A stretch of DNA of 64,000 bases from Flavobacterium psychrophilum (GTDB lineage: Bacteria; Bacteroidota; Bacteroidia; Flavobacteriales; Flavobacteriaceae). Position 1 is the stretch's first letter, and the number at the start of each line of letters is the position of its first letter. A program made the position numbers and the translations under genes. The stretch covers positions 1-64,000 of the forward strand of contig CAMCFT010000007.1 in NCBI GenBank assembly GCA_945874225.1, given 5' to 3'. Shown one piece after another: positions 47,450 through 56,619 of the stretch. The notes beneath the pieces are model-generated. The model was not told the DNA's origin. It saw nothing but the letters and a program-made list of their open reading frames with translations, and ran no database searches.

Positions 47450-48145
47450 ATGGAGATTTTTAAAAAAGAAAGTGATCTCGAAAAACTTATTATAGTTTTA
47501 TATTTTGCTATAGCTGCGGTTGAGGTAACCGCAGAGCTTTTTCCATACAAACCTGCCCTGTTCGTTTTTAAACCACTAATTTCAATAGTGTTAATGGTGC
47601 TTTATTGGAATACTTCAAACCAAAGAAACCCACTTTTTTTCTTGACAATATTCTTTTCCTTGATTACCAATGTGTTTTTTATTTATGATACTGAAAAAAT
47701 GTTGTTCTTGGGATTGATTGCCTTTTTCGTACATCGATTATTGATAATTTATTATATCATCAAACTAATAAAACTCAAGGATTATATTCCGTTGCTTATA
47801 GGAATGATTCCTTTTATGTTTTTTTTCTTCTATTTATTGTCTATAACAAGTGAAATAACAGCTAGAAGTTATGGGATTTTGATAATTCAAAATATTTTGA
47901 TTTCCATAATTGCCGGAATGACTTTATCCTATTATGTTATGAATAATGGGAAAAAAGATACTCCTTGGTTTTTTATATTTGGACTTTTATCGGTTACCCA
48001 ATATTTTATTGTTTTTATCGAGAAGTATTATCTCTCAGATCTTTCTCCTGTCAGCTTCAGACCATTGGCAATGATTTTGAACGCGGCGGTCTATTATGCC
48101 TTTTATAAATTTGTTAGAGCTATTGAAAGATTAAACGACAATTGA
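47450..48145 (+). CDS. YhhN-like integral membrane protein (lysoplasmalogenase family, divergent)
   Basis: The 231-residue protein is nearly all hydrophobic, with about eight membrane segments. The pattern KPLISIVLMVLYW ... FFSLITNVFFIYDTEK ... FLGLIAFFVHRLLIIYYI fits the YhhN/TMEM86 family, which hydrolyses the vinyl-ether bond of lysoplasmalogens. The usual GD motif after the second helix reads TN here, so activity may be lost. It is 12 bp after ligA, and the last 15 bp overlap the convergent metallophosphatase gene. Confidence 0.65.
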   Translation: MEIFKKESDLEKLIIVLYFAIAAVEVTAELFPYKPALFVFKPLISIVLMVLYWNTSNQRNPLFFLTIFFSLITNVFFIYDTEKMLFLGLIAFFVHRLLIIYYIIKLIKLKDYIPLLIGMIPFMFFFFYLLSITSEITARSYGILIIQNILISIIAGMTLSYYVMNNGKKDTPWFFIFGLLSVTQYFIVFIEKYYLSDLSPVSFRPLAMILNAAVYYAFYKFVRAIERLNDN

Positions 48146-49042
48146 TTTTCCAACAGAAGATTTGGACTTGTCATTATCAAAATAAAAATCAATTCGTCCC
48201 AGATTTATTCCGTAACAACCCACTTGGTTAACCAAAACTTCCTTACCATCCAGATTTTTTGCAACAGTAGGTTTATCCAAAAAAGTATGGGTGTGACCAC
48301 CAATAATTAAGTCAATATCCTTTGTAAGTTCCGCTAATTTCAAGTCGGATATTTTATTTGAATCTTCTTTACTGTATTTATATCCAAGGTGTGAAAGGCA
48401 AATAACCAAGTCACATTTATTTTCTTTTTTTAGAATCCGGACCATATCTTGTGCCGTTTCTAAAGGATTATTGTACACAGTTTCCTTGTACATTCTTTTA
48501 TCTACTAGGCCTTCAAGTTCAATTCCAAGGCCAAAAACGCCAATTTTTATTCCATTTTTATTAAAAATCTTGAACGGTTTTACAAAACCATCCATCGTAG
48601 TGTTTTTAAAATCGTAATTTGCCGAAACAAATTCAAAAGTAGCGTGAGGCATTTGGGCAGTTAAACCGTCAACTCCATTGTCAAAATCGTGATTTCCAAT
48701 GGTTGACAAATCATATTTCATCATACTCATCAATTTGAATTCCAACTCGCCGCCATAATAATTAAAGTAGGGAGTTCCTTGAAAAATATCACCAGCGTCA
48801 AGCAACAATACATTTGGATTTTCCTGACGAATGGTCTCAATTAAAGAAGCTCTTCTGGCAACGCCGCCCATATTTGGATTTCGAGGATTATCCATTGGAA
48901 AAGGATCAATATGACTGTGAACATCATTAGTATGAAGTATCGTTATATGTTTAATATCTGATTTAAAACTGCTCAACGACAAACCTAAACTCAACAAAGC
49001 CGTGCTTGCAGCCGTTTTCTCTATAAAATCTCTTCTTTTCAT
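48131..49042 (-). CDS. 5'-nucleotidase family metallophosphatase (catalytic part, separate gene)
   Basis: The 303-residue protein has a Tat-like leader (MKRRDFIEKTAASTALLSLG) and a full calcineurin-like phosphoesterase domain: HTNDVHSHI, LLDAGDIFQGTPY, STIGNHDFDNG, VICLSHLGY and DLIIGGHTHTF give the two-metal site. It matches the N-terminal domain of UshA-type 5'-nucleotidases, but the substrate-specificity domain is missing and is encoded 218 bp upstream as its own gene. It is periplasmic. The gap holds a palindrome and a 12-unit heptamer array. Confidence 0.92.
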   Translation of the reverse strand: MKRRDFIEKTAASTALLSLGLSLSSFKSDIKHITILHTNDVHSHIDPFPMDNPRNPNMGGVARRASLIETIRQENPNVLLLDAGDIFQGTPYFNYYGGELEFKLMSMMKYDLSTIGNHDFDNGVDGLTAQMPHATFEFVSANYDFKNTTMDGFVKPFKIFNKNGIKIGVFGLGIELEGLVDKRMYKETVYNNPLETAQDMVRILKKENKCDLVICLSHLGYKYSKEDSNKISDLKLAELTKDIDLIIGGHTHTFLDKPTVAKNLDGKEVLVNQVGCYGINLGRIDFYFDNDKSKSSVGKSIVV

Positions 49043-49058
49043 TTTTTATTTTTTTTGG

Positions 49059-49126
49059 AGCTACTTCCCGCTTTCCGTTTCAATCCACGCAAAAAAGCGT
49101 GGGATTTCCGCTGCAATCGGGGCTAG
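49059..49126. repeat. Imperfect palindromic intergenic element (TAGCCCCGATTGCAGCGG type)
   Basis: The inner stem CCACGC / GCGTGG with a six-A loop continues outward with mispaired bases (CAATCC with GGGATT; CTACTTCCCG with CGGGGCTAG). GC content is higher than around. I recall the sequence TAGCCCCGATTGCAGCGGAA recurring between genes in flavobacterial genomes, so this is a probable member of a dispersed family. Confidence 0.7.
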
Positions 49127-49176
49127 GCAATAGAATAACTATATATTTTTTGCTTTATTCAACACTTTTTTAAAAT

Positions 49177-49260
49177 CTGCAACCTGCAACCTGCAACCTG
49201 AAATCTGCAACCTGCAACCTGAAATCTGCAATCTGCAACCTGCAACCTGCAACCTGAATC
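49177..49260. repeat. Twelve in-phase heptamers (CTGCAAC / CTGAAAT / CTGCAAT)
   Basis: Reading from 49177: CTGCAAC three times, CTGAAAT, CTGCAAC twice, CTGAAAT, CTGCAAT, CTGCAAC three times, CTGAATC, without a single base gained or lost. The array ends at the base before the stop codon (read on the minus strand) of the nucleotidase C-domain gene. The same CTGNNNN unit recurs at 7895-7929 and 36025-36066. Confidence 0.92.
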
Positions 49261-50040
49261 TTATTCAATACTAATTCTCACGTCATTTATCACAGGAATC
49301 GTATCTACTTCCTTGAAATAATCAATTAAAACATTTCTTAATTTATAGTCCAAATCATATTTTTGGACTCCTTTTTTAAAGAAATTCATATTATCACCTC
49401 CGTTCGATAAATAATCATTCGTGGCTACATAATAAATAGCATCTTTTTCGACTGGTTTTCCATTCACTAATATGTTTTTTGCAACATTATCTTTGCTGAT
49501 TGTAAACGTAATTCCTGATAACGGATGCGGTTTTTTTGTAGCAATAAAGTAGTCGACCATTTCAAAAATCTGTTCTCCTTTTAATGCTATCACAACAAGT
49601 CCATTTTCAAAAGGCATTATTTCAAAAGCAGTTCTGCTGGTAACATTTCCTTTTGGAAGCATAGCGCGAATCCCGCCGTTATTGAGAATACATAAATTAA
49701 TTTCTTTTTTTTCGCGAGCCTTGAAAACTATATTTCCTCTTTGCAAAGTGGCATCAGCCATCAAATTACCAATGGTAGTTTGCCATTTGCCATCACTTTT
49801 ATCCAAAGTCACTGGGCAATAAGCCAAAACACTGTCCAAATCCTTGTTGATGTTTTCTCTGTATGGTTTGATATAGTCTTCAATTTGAGAATTTTGAGTT
49901 TCTTTGTCAGTAACTGTTATTCGTTTTCCTTCTATTTTAGAAACATAATAACTTTGTTTAGCACAGGAAACAATTAAAAAAAGTGTTAAGAATATAACAA
50001 AAAGTTTCAAAACACCATTATACTTTTTTAGATTTACCAT
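49261..50040 (-). CDS. 5'-nucleotidase C-terminal domain lipoprotein (separate gene)
   Basis: The 259-residue protein has a lipoprotein signal (LFLIVSC, cysteine 26) and only the 5'-nucleotidase C-terminal (substrate-binding) domain: TIGNLMADATLQ, ICLCILNNGGIRAMLPKG-like strand (reads LCILNNGGIRAMLP), TSRTAFEIMPFENGLVVI and a late YVATNDYLSNGGDNMNFF. It has no metal site of its own. With the metallophosphatase gene downstream it forms a two-gene version of a UshA-like nucleotidase. Both have their own export signals, so this is a true split and not a frameshift. Confidence 0.9.
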   Translation of the reverse strand: MVNLKKYNGVLKLFVIFLTLFLIVSCAKQSYYVSKIEGKRITVTDKETQNSQIEDYIKPYRENINKDLDSVLAYCPVTLDKSDGKWQTTIGNLMADATLQRGNIVFKAREKKEINLCILNNGGIRAMLPKGNVTSRTAFEIMPFENGLVVIALKGEQIFEMVDYFIATKKPHPLSGITFTISKDNVAKNILVNGKPVEKDAIYYVATNDYLSNGGDNMNFFKKGVQKYDLDYKLRNVLIDYFKEVDTIPVINDVRISIE

Positions 50041-50088
50041 CTGTAATGCGACTTAATTTAATTAATTTTGTAATCAGGTAAAAGTAGT

Positions 50089-50607
50089 ATGTTTTTAAAT
50101 TATATAAAGGATTATTTTTTAATTAAAATTTTAAAAAATAATTTACATAATGTCAAGGCAAGTACATCAACTGTTTCTGTGCAAACCGTTGGTTTGCTTA
50201 TAGATGAAAGTTATTTTTTTGAAAAAGAAGCTTTGGTAAACGAATTGATTGCAAATGGAATTCTCGAAGGCAATATTAAAATTATTGTTTACAGAGATAA
50301 ATGGAAAAAAAATGAAGTGTATTCTCAACCAACATTTGGAAAAAAACATATAAATTGGAATACACAAATCACGAATCCGGTAGTAAATGATTTCATTAAC
50401 GAAAAATTTGATTTATTAATAAGTTATTATGATGTGGAGAAAGCTTTTTTACTAAAGATAACTCATAGTTCTAAAGCTCATTTTAAAGTTGGATTTTCAT
50501 CTGTAGATAAGAGATTAAATCATTTGATGATCAATACCAACGCCGAGAATTATAGCGTTTTTGTTCACGAATTATTTAGGTATTTAAAAATATTAAACAA
50601 AATATAA
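50089..50607 (+). CDS. Conserved protein of unknown function, DUF6913-like
   Basis: The 172-residue protein has no signal peptide and looks soluble, with an alpha/beta pattern ([56 protein letters not shown]). I recall a Bacteroidota family of this type (DUF6913) encoded just before dapA; no function is known. It is 8 bp before dapA, so co-transcribed, which may tie it to lysine or peptidoglycan precursor supply. Confidence 0.75.
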   Translation: MFLNYIKDYFLIKILKNNLHNVKASTSTVSVQTVGLLIDESYFFEKEALVNELIANGILEGNIKIIVYRDKWKKNEVYSQPTFGKKHINWNTQITNPVVNDFINEKFDLLISYYDVEKAFLLKITHSSKAHFKVGFSSVDKRLNHLMINTNAENYSVFVHELFRYLKILNKI

Positions 50608-50615
50608 AACAAATT

Positions 50616-51503
50616 ATGCAATCATTAATAGGAACAGGTGTTGCCCTTGCAACTCCTTTTAGAAAAGATTTTTCAATTGATACCGAAGCATTAATAAGAA
50701 TAGTAAATTTCTCTATTGATGGAGGAGTTGAATACCTTGTGGTACTTGGCACAACTGCCGAAAATGCAACTATGTCTCAGGATGAAAAAGAATTTGTAAT
50801 CAAGACCATCGTCGAAGCTAATAATGGAAGATTGCCTCTGGTACTTGGAGTAGGAGGAAACAACACTATGGAAGTTGTCGAGGAACTTAAAAATAGAGAT
50901 TTGTCGCAATTTGTAGCGATACTTTCTATTTCTCCCTATTATAATAAGCCAACTCAAGAAGGAATCTATCAACATTTTAAAGCCGTTGCTGAAGCTTCTC
51001 CAATTCCTGTCATTTTGTATAATGTTCCAAGCAGGACTGGAAGTAATGTGTTGCCATCAACAGTGATTCGATTAGCAAATGATTTCAAAAATATTGTAGC
51101 CATTAAAGAAGCTGCCGGCGATATGATTCAGGCTATGCAATTATTAAAAGATAAACCAAAAGATTTCCTAGTGCTTTCTGGCGACGATATGATTGCTTTG
51201 CCAATGGTTTTAGCAGGAGGATCTGGCGTTATATCTGTAATTGCTCAGGGTTTTCCAAAAGAATTTTCCGAAATGATGCGTTTGGGTTTAAATCGAAAAG
51301 TTGATGACGCCTTTAAATTGCAATACCTTTTTGCTGATTGTATTGATATGATTTTCGAACAAGGAAATCCTGCAGGAATCAAACAAGTGTTTCAGTCATT
51401 GGGAATAGCGGACAACACAGTTCGTTTGCCATTAGTGAAAGTTGATGAATCACTTGGCAATAGAATTGATCAATTTATCAAAAAAATCAATAAATTGACA
51501 TAA
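50616..51503 (+). CDS. dapA: 4-hydroxy-tetrahydrodipicolinate synthase
   Basis: The 295-residue TIM-barrel enzyme condenses pyruvate with aspartate semialdehyde, the first step to diaminopimelate and lysine. Signatures: [55 protein letters not shown] (with the catalytic Tyr) and [10 protein letters not shown] with the Schiff-base Lys, then [21 protein letters not shown]. Length is standard. Confidence 0.97.
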   Translation: MQSLIGTGVALATPFRKDFSIDTEALIRIVNFSIDGGVEYLVVLGTTAENATMSQDEKEFVIKTIVEANNGRLPLVLGVGGNNTMEVVEELKNRDLSQFVAILSISPYYNKPTQEGIYQHFKAVAEASPIPVILYNVPSRTGSNVLPSTVIRLANDFKNIVAIKEAAGDMIQAMQLLKDKPKDFLVLSGDDMIALPMVLAGGSGVISVIAQGFPKEFSEMMRLGLNRKVDDAFKLQYLFADCIDMIFEQGNPAGIKQVFQSLGIADNTVRLPLVKVDESLGNRIDQFIKKINKLT

Positions 51504-51534
51504 AAAACCATCTTTTTTTAATAAAAAAATATAT

Positions 51535-51565
51535 TTTGTAGTGGCTAAATTAATACCTAAATTTG
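51535..51565 (+). promoter_or_regulatory. Promoter of bamD operon (TTTG-N19-TAAATTTG)
   Basis: TTTG at 51535-51538, 19 bases, TAAATTTG at 51558-51565, an exact Bacteroidota consensus match, 71 bp before the bamD start. Confidence 0.82.
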
Positions 51566-51636
51566 CCACCGAAACTTCGGTATGGTATTTGAAAGTCTGA
51601 CTTTCTTCTAAATCATAAAAAAAGTAAATAAAAAAA

Positions 51637-52431
51637 ATGAAAAAATTATTATCTCTATTGCTTCTTGTTGTCGTTTTTGGTTCTTGTAGTGAATATCAAA
51701 AAGCACTAAAAACCGAAGATGTTGCTGTAAAGTTTGAAATGGCCACTAAATTATATGATGCCGGAAAATATAACGACGCCATTAGACTTATTGAGCAAAT
51801 TGCGCCAGCATATAGAGGAAAACCTCAGGCTGAGAAATTATTTTATATGTTTTCTCAATCTTATTACAAAACGAAACAATATTATTTAGCGGCATACCAA
51901 TTTGAAAGTTTTGTTTCTGGTTATCCAAAAAGTGAAAAATCGGAAGAAGCAGCATATATTGGAGCAAAATGTTTTTCGATGCTTTCGCCAGTATATAGTT
52001 TAGATCAAACCGATACTTTCAAGGCAATTGATAAGTTACAGGGTTTTATAGATTCGTATCCAAATTCGACCTATTTGCCAGAAGCCAATAAGACGCTAAG
52101 AGCTTTAAATGAAAAAATAGAGAAAAAAGTTTATGAAAATGCAAAGCAATACAACACTATTTTAGATTATAAATCAGCAATGGTGGCTCTTGATAACTTT
52201 GTTGAAGATTATCCTGGAACACCATTTAAGGAAGATGCACTGTTCTATAAATATGATTCAGCTTACCAATTGGGAATTAACAGTATTCCTTCAAAAATGG
52301 CAGAACGATTAAATATAGCTAAAACAGCTTATTACTCTTTAATTAAATTTAAGCCCGATACAAAATACAAAAAGACTGCGGACGAAATGTTTGTTCGTAT
52401 TGAAACAGATTTAAAAAATTTCACTAAATAA
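51637..52431 (+). CDS. bamD: Outer membrane protein assembly factor BamD
   Basis: The 264-residue lipoprotein (lipobox FGSC, cysteine 17) has the TPR-repeat pattern of BamD: KFEMATKLYDAGKYNDAIRLIEQI, FYMFSQSYYKTKQYYLAAYQFESFVSGYPKSEKSEEAAY and ALDNFVEDYPGTPFKEDALFYKY. It supports insertion of beta-barrel proteins by BamA, for which the many SusC, TonB and PorP barrels in this genome are clients. First gene of a tight operon. Confidence 0.93.
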   Translation: MKKLLSLLLLVVVFGSCSEYQKALKTEDVAVKFEMATKLYDAGKYNDAIRLIEQIAPAYRGKPQAEKLFYMFSQSYYKTKQYYLAAYQFESFVSGYPKSEKSEEAAYIGAKCFSMLSPVYSLDQTDTFKAIDKLQGFIDSYPNSTYLPEANKTLRALNEKIEKKVYENAKQYNTILDYKSAMVALDNFVEDYPGTPFKEDALFYKYDSAYQLGINSIPSKMAERLNIAKTAYYSLIKFKPDTKYKKTADEMFVRIETDLKNFTK

Positions 52432-52439
52432 ATAAAGTC

Positions 52440-52757
52440 ATGGATTTAAGAAAGACAAATGCTCCGGTAAACACAATAACTTACAATAAAAATATTATTG
52501 AAGAGCCTACAGGAAATGTGTATGAAGCTATTACAATTATGGCTAAAAGAGCAAATCAAATCAATTCTGAAATCAAAAAAGAATTGACCGAAAAACTAGA
52601 AGAATTTGCTACTTACAATGACAGTCTTGAAGAAGTTTTTGAAAACAAGGAACAAATTGAGGTTTCAAAGTTTTACGAAAAATTGCCAAAACCACACGCT
52701 TTGGCAGTTCAAGAATGGTTAGATGGTAAAATCTACCATAGAGAAGGAACCAAATAA
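52440..52757 (+). CDS. rpoZ: RNA polymerase omega subunit (Bacteroidota type)
   Basis: The 105-residue protein has the Bacteroidota omega sequence: DLRKTNAPVNTITYNKN, then NVYEAITIMAKRANQINSEIK matching the conserved omega/RPB6 helix, and an acidic tail (EEFATYNDSLEEVFENKEQ). It wraps the beta-prime C-terminus and assists core assembly. It starts 8 bp after bamD. Confidence 0.9.
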   Translation: MDLRKTNAPVNTITYNKNIIEEPTGNVYEAITIMAKRANQINSEIKKELTEKLEEFATYNDSLEEVFENKEQIEVSKFYEKLPKPHALAVQEWLDGKIYHREGTK

Positions 52758-52766
52758 TATCTATAA

Positions 52767-53975
52767 ATGTCAGTTTTAAGCGGAAAAAAAATTTTACTGG
52801 GTATTTCCGGTGGAATTGCAGCTTATAAAACAGCTACATTAGTTAGACTTTTTATAAAAGCAGGTGCACATGTCCAAGTGATAATGACACCTGCTTCTAA
52901 GGATTTTATAACGCCACTTACGTTATCAACCTTATCTAAGAACCCCGTTTATTCTAGTTTTTACGACCAAGACGAAGACAATGAAAAATGGAATAGCCAT
53001 GTTGAATTAGGTCTTTGGGCAGATTTGATGGTTATTGCTCCTGCAACCGCAAATACATTGTCAAAAATGGCAAATGGAGCTTGCGACAATCTTTTACTTG
53101 CTATTTATTTATCGGCAAAATGTCCTGTTTATTTTGCTCCGGCAATGGACTTGGATATGTATATTCATCCATCTACAATAGCCAGCTTTAATAAATTAGA
53201 ACAGTACGGAAACACAATGATTCCTGCCGAAAGCGGAGAATTAGCAAGTGGTTTATCAGGCGAAGGAAGAATGTCTGAACCGGAACATATTGTTGCATTT
53301 CTAGAAGCCGATTTAGAAAGTAAATTGCCTCTTAAAGGAAAAAAAATACTGATTACTGCTGGTCCTACATACGAAGCTATAGATCCTGTGCGTTTTATAG
53401 GAAATCATTCTTCTGGAAAAATGGGTTTTGATATTGCACAAAGTGCAGCAAATCTTGGAGCTTCGGTAATTTTAGTTTCTGGACCTTCCCATTTAAAAAT
53501 GGAGAATAATTTAGTAAAAGTGATTCGTGTTGTTTCGGCTCAAGAAATGTATGATGCTTGCCATCAATATTTTGATGATGTTGATGTGGCTATTTCAGCA
53601 GCTGCAGTGGCGGATTATAAGCCAAAGAATATAGCGCTTCAAAAAATAAAAAAAGAAGCTGATGATTTTACCATTGAACTCGAAAAAACGAAAGATATCT
53701 TGGCTTCATTGGGCGAAATTAAGAAAAATCAGTTTTTAATTGGCTTTGCTTTGGAAACAGAAAATGAAATTGAGAATGCAAAGTTGAAAATTCAGAAAAA
53801 AAACCTAGATTTGATAGTTCTTAATTCTTTGCAGGATCAAGGAGCTGGTTTTGGAAAACCAACCAATAAAATTACTTTTATAGATAAAAATTTCAAGGTT
53901 GAACCAATGGAATTAAAATCGAAAGAAGCAGTTGCCGATGATATTTTAAACAAAGTAATAGCACATTTTTTATGA
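52767..53975 (+). CDS. coaBC: Bifunctional phosphopantothenoylcysteine decarboxylase / phosphopantothenate-cysteine ligase
   Basis: The 402-residue enzyme performs two steps of coenzyme A synthesis. The N-terminal flavoprotein domain (CoaC, about 1-185) shows GISGGIAAYK, a His in WNSHVELGLWADLMVIAPATANTLSKMANG and PAMDLDMY; the C-terminal ligase domain (CoaB, about 190-400) shows GPTYEAIDPVRFIGNHSSGKMGF and the AAVADYKP motif. It overlaps the next gene by 4 bp (ATGA). coaE, the last enzyme of the pathway, is at 58937. Confidence 0.96.
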   Translation: MSVLSGKKILLGISGGIAAYKTATLVRLFIKAGAHVQVIMTPASKDFITPLTLSTLSKNPVYSSFYDQDEDNEKWNSHVELGLWADLMVIAPATANTLSKMANGACDNLLLAIYLSAKCPVYFAPAMDLDMYIHPSTIASFNKLEQYGNTMIPAESGELASGLSGEGRMSEPEHIVAFLEADLESKLPLKGKKILITAGPTYEAIDPVRFIGNHSSGKMGFDIAQSAANLGASVILVSGPSHLKMENNLVKVIRVVSAQEMYDACHQYFDDVDVAISAAAVADYKPKNIALQKIKKEADDFTIELEKTKDILASLGEIKKNQFLIGFALETENEIENAKLKIQKKNLDLIVLNSLQDQGAGFGKPTNKITFIDKNFKVEPMELKSKEAVADDILNKVIAHFL

Positions 53976-54856
53976 TCAGAATAATTACTTTTTTCTTGTT
54001 ACTCACATTTGGGTTTGCTCATTCTCAAGAGTTGAACTGTACTGTGACGGTAAATACACAAAAACTTAATAATGCAAACCAACAGGTTTTTAAGACTTTA
54101 GAAACATCATTAAGTGAGTTTGTTAATCAAACACATTGGACAGCATTAACCTATAAACAAAACGAAAAAATTAATTGTTCGATGTTTATCACCATTTCAT
54201 CGAATGAATCAGATCAATTTACAGCTACAATTCAGGTTCAGTCTTCAAGACTTATCTATAATTCATCTTATTCATCACCAGTATTTAATTTTAATGATAA
54301 AGATTTTAGTTTTAGATATGCAGAATTTGAAAGTCTAATCTTTAATCCGGCCGAATTTGAATCAAATCTGGTTTCGGTAGTTTCTTTTTACAGCTATATC
54401 ATATTAGGAATGGATGCTGATAGTTTTGTGCCATTAGCTGGAAATTCTTATTTTGAAATCGCTCAAAACATTTCTAATGTTGCTCAACAAAGCGGTTATA
54501 AAGGCTGGAGCCAAACTGACGGAAATCAAAGCAGATACTATTTAGTAAATGATTTATTAGCGCCAGTATTTAATGAAGTTCGCCAAACCTCATTTGCCTA
54601 TCACTCAGGATTGGATGTAATGAGTCAGGATTTGAAATCTGCAAAAGAAAAAATTAAAAATTCTTTGCTTAATTTAGGAAAGCTAAATACTGTAAAACCA
54701 AATGCATTTGTGACTCGAGTGTTTTTTGATGCCAAATCAGATGAAATAGTTTCTATTTTTTCAGGTGGACCAAGTATTTCCATCACGGATTTAGTGGAAA
54801 GTTTGAATAAAACTTCTCCTTTAAACTCCAGTAAATGGGCACTGATTAAATATTAA
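53972..54856 (+). CDS. DUF4835 family exported protein
   Basis: The 294-residue protein has a signal peptide (ending AHSQ, 18) and a beta-rich body with a repeated Ser/Asn pattern (ITISSNESDQFTATIQVQSSR; YHSGLDVMSQDLKSAKEKIKNSLL). It belongs to the DUF4835 family, found at this place between coaBC and recN in Bacteroidota. Its function is unknown; envelope location is likely. Translation is probably coupled to coaBC through the ATGA overlap. Confidence 0.9.
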   Translation: MIRIITFFLLLTFGFAHSQELNCTVTVNTQKLNNANQQVFKTLETSLSEFVNQTHWTALTYKQNEKINCSMFITISSNESDQFTATIQVQSSRLIYNSSYSSPVFNFNDKDFSFRYAEFESLIFNPAEFESNLVSVVSFYSYIILGMDADSFVPLAGNSYFEIAQNISNVAQQSGYKGWSQTDGNQSRYYLVNDLLAPVFNEVRQTSFAYHSGLDVMSQDLKSAKEKIKNSLLNLGKLNTVKPNAFVTRVFFDAKSDEIVSIFSGGPSISITDLVESLNKTSPLNSSKWALIKY

Positions 54857-54908
54857 TTTTTTTCGAATTTTTCACAAAATTTCTGTTTTTCTTCATAAAA
54901 TTATATAA

Positions 54909-56561
54909 ATGATAACTTCCCTGTCGATAAAAAACTATGCTTTAATTGAAAAATTGGCTATCGATTTTTCTAAAGGTTTTTCGATTATTACGGGGGAAAC
55001 TGGCGCAGGAAAATCTATAATTTTAGGAGCTTTAGGATTGGTTTTAGGAAAAAGAGCCGACTTGACTTCCTTAAAAAACAAAGAAGAAAAGTGTATTATC
55101 GAAGCTCATTTTGATATCTCAAAATATAATCTACTTCCGTTTTTTGAAGCCAATGATTTAGATTATGAAGACGAAACTATCATTCGACGTGAAATTCTTC
55201 CTTCTGGAAAATCAAGAGCTTTTATCAATGACAGTCCAGTAAATCTTCAAGAATTGCAGGAATTGAGTTTATTCCTGATTGACATTCATTCCCAACATCA
55301 AACTCAGGAGCTTTCTGAAGAAAAAGTTCAGTTCGAAATTATTGACGCTATTGCTGATAATCAATCCACTATTTTGGATTATCAAGTGCTTTTGAAGAGC
55401 TATAAATCGGATAAATCCAAGTTGAATTCACTATTAAAAAAGCAAGCTGAATCCAACAAAGAACAGGAATACAATACGTTTTTATTAGACGAATTAATTA
55501 CAGCAAATTTGAAATCAGGCGAGCAAGAATCTCTTGAAGCGGATTTTGAAAAACTCAATAATGTCGAAATTATAAAAGAATCTCTTGACAAGTCTTTGGC
55601 TATAGCCAATGAAGATCAAATAGGAGTGATGCACAATTTGAAGGAAATTAAAGTTTCCTTGCAAAAAATAGCTTCTTTTTCGCCAGATTATCACTCTTTA
55701 TTAGAACGTATAACTAGTTTAACTATTGAATTTGATGATATTTCGGATGAATTGAATCGATGTTCAGAGAAACTCATCAATGATCCGGAGAAATTGGAAT
55801 TAATCAACCAAAAATTGCAAATGATTTACAGTTTGCAAAAGAAACACCAAGTTTCCACAGTTGAAGAATTATTGGAAATTCAAAATAAGTTGGATGACTC
55901 ACTTTTAGAAATTGGAAATTTAGAAGCCGAAATTGCAGCTTTGACTAATTCAATTCAACAGAAAATTCTAACATTAGATGCTTTATCAAGTACGATTCAC
56001 AAGAAAAGAATGGATTCTATTCCGGTTTTATCCAATAAGCTAATTTCAATTTTAGAAACTTTGGGAATGCCAAATGTTCGTTTCAAAATTGACATCAATT
56101 CTACTTCAACTTATTTTGAAAATGGAAAAGATGAGCTTCAATTTTTATTTTCGGCTAATAAAGGAACTGACTTTGGATTATTGAAAAAAGTAGCATCCGG
56201 TGGTGAAATGTCAAGGATTATGCTGGCTGTAAAAGCAATTTTGGCACAATATTCTAAACTTCCTACATTGATTTTTGATGAAATTGACTCGGGAGTTTCA
56301 GGAGAAATAGCCAACAGAATGGGTGAAATTATGAAGGAAATGAGTCAGACAATGCAAATTTTTGCCATTACACATTTACCACAAATAGCGGCAAAAGGAA
56401 CTGCACATTTCAAAGTCTCAAAATCAACTATTGGCGAAGACACACAATCAGAATTAAAATTATTATCAAGTGAGGAGCGCATTGTCGAAATAGCGCAAAT
56501 GTTGTCTGGAACTGTAGTTTCCGATTCAGCATTAAACCACGCAAAAGCCTTGCTGAACTAA
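54909..56561 (+). CDS. recN: DNA repair protein RecN
   Basis: The 550-residue SMC-like ATPase acts in double-strand-break repair. The N-terminal half has the Walker A motif GETGAGKSIILGALG (about 29-43), then coiled-coil arms (about 150-370, rich in Leu/Glu/Lys), and the C-terminal half has the signature VASGGEMSRIMLAVKAILAQ and Walker B LIFDEIDSGVSGEIANRMG, followed by ITHLPQIAAKG. Length is standard. Last gene of the bamD operon; the fabV promoter overlaps its end. Confidence 0.96.
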   Translation: MITSLSIKNYALIEKLAIDFSKGFSIITGETGAGKSIILGALGLVLGKRADLTSLKNKEEKCIIEAHFDISKYNLLPFFEANDLDYEDETIIRREILPSGKSRAFINDSPVNLQELQELSLFLIDIHSQHQTQELSEEKVQFEIIDAIADNQSTILDYQVLLKSYKSDKSKLNSLLKKQAESNKEQEYNTFLLDELITANLKSGEQESLEADFEKLNNVEIIKESLDKSLAIANEDQIGVMHNLKEIKVSLQKIASFSPDYHSLLERITSLTIEFDDISDELNRCSEKLINDPEKLELINQKLQMIYSLQKKHQVSTVEELLEIQNKLDDSLLEIGNLEAEIAALTNSIQQKILTLDALSSTIHKKRMDSIPVLSNKLISILETLGMPNVRFKIDINSTSTYFENGKDELQFLFSANKGTDFGLLKKVASGGEMSRIMLAVKAILAQYSKLPTLIFDEIDSGVSGEIANRMGEIMKEMSQTMQIFAITHLPQIAAKGTAHFKVSKSTIGEDTQSELKLLSSEERIVEIAQMLSGTVVSDSALNHAKALLN

Positions 56562-56579
56562 AGAAATGCCTTATATTTG
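56550..56579 (+). promoter_or_regulatory. Promoter of fabV (TTG-N19-TATATTTG)
   Basis: TTG at 56550-56552 (inside the end of recN), 19 bases, TATATTTG at 56572-56579, 40 bp before the fabV start. Confidence 0.78.
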
Positions 56580-56619
56580 TCACCTTAAAAATACCGAATA
56601 ACCTGAATAACTTTAATAT

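Noticed and set aside
49177..49260. CRISPR array
   Set aside because: Units are seven bases with no repeat-spacer structure and no cas genes are present.
48131..50040. Frameshifted single 5'-nucleotidase gene
   Set aside because: Each part has its own start and export signal, the gap is 218 bp, and the domain order is opposite to that of a fused protein.
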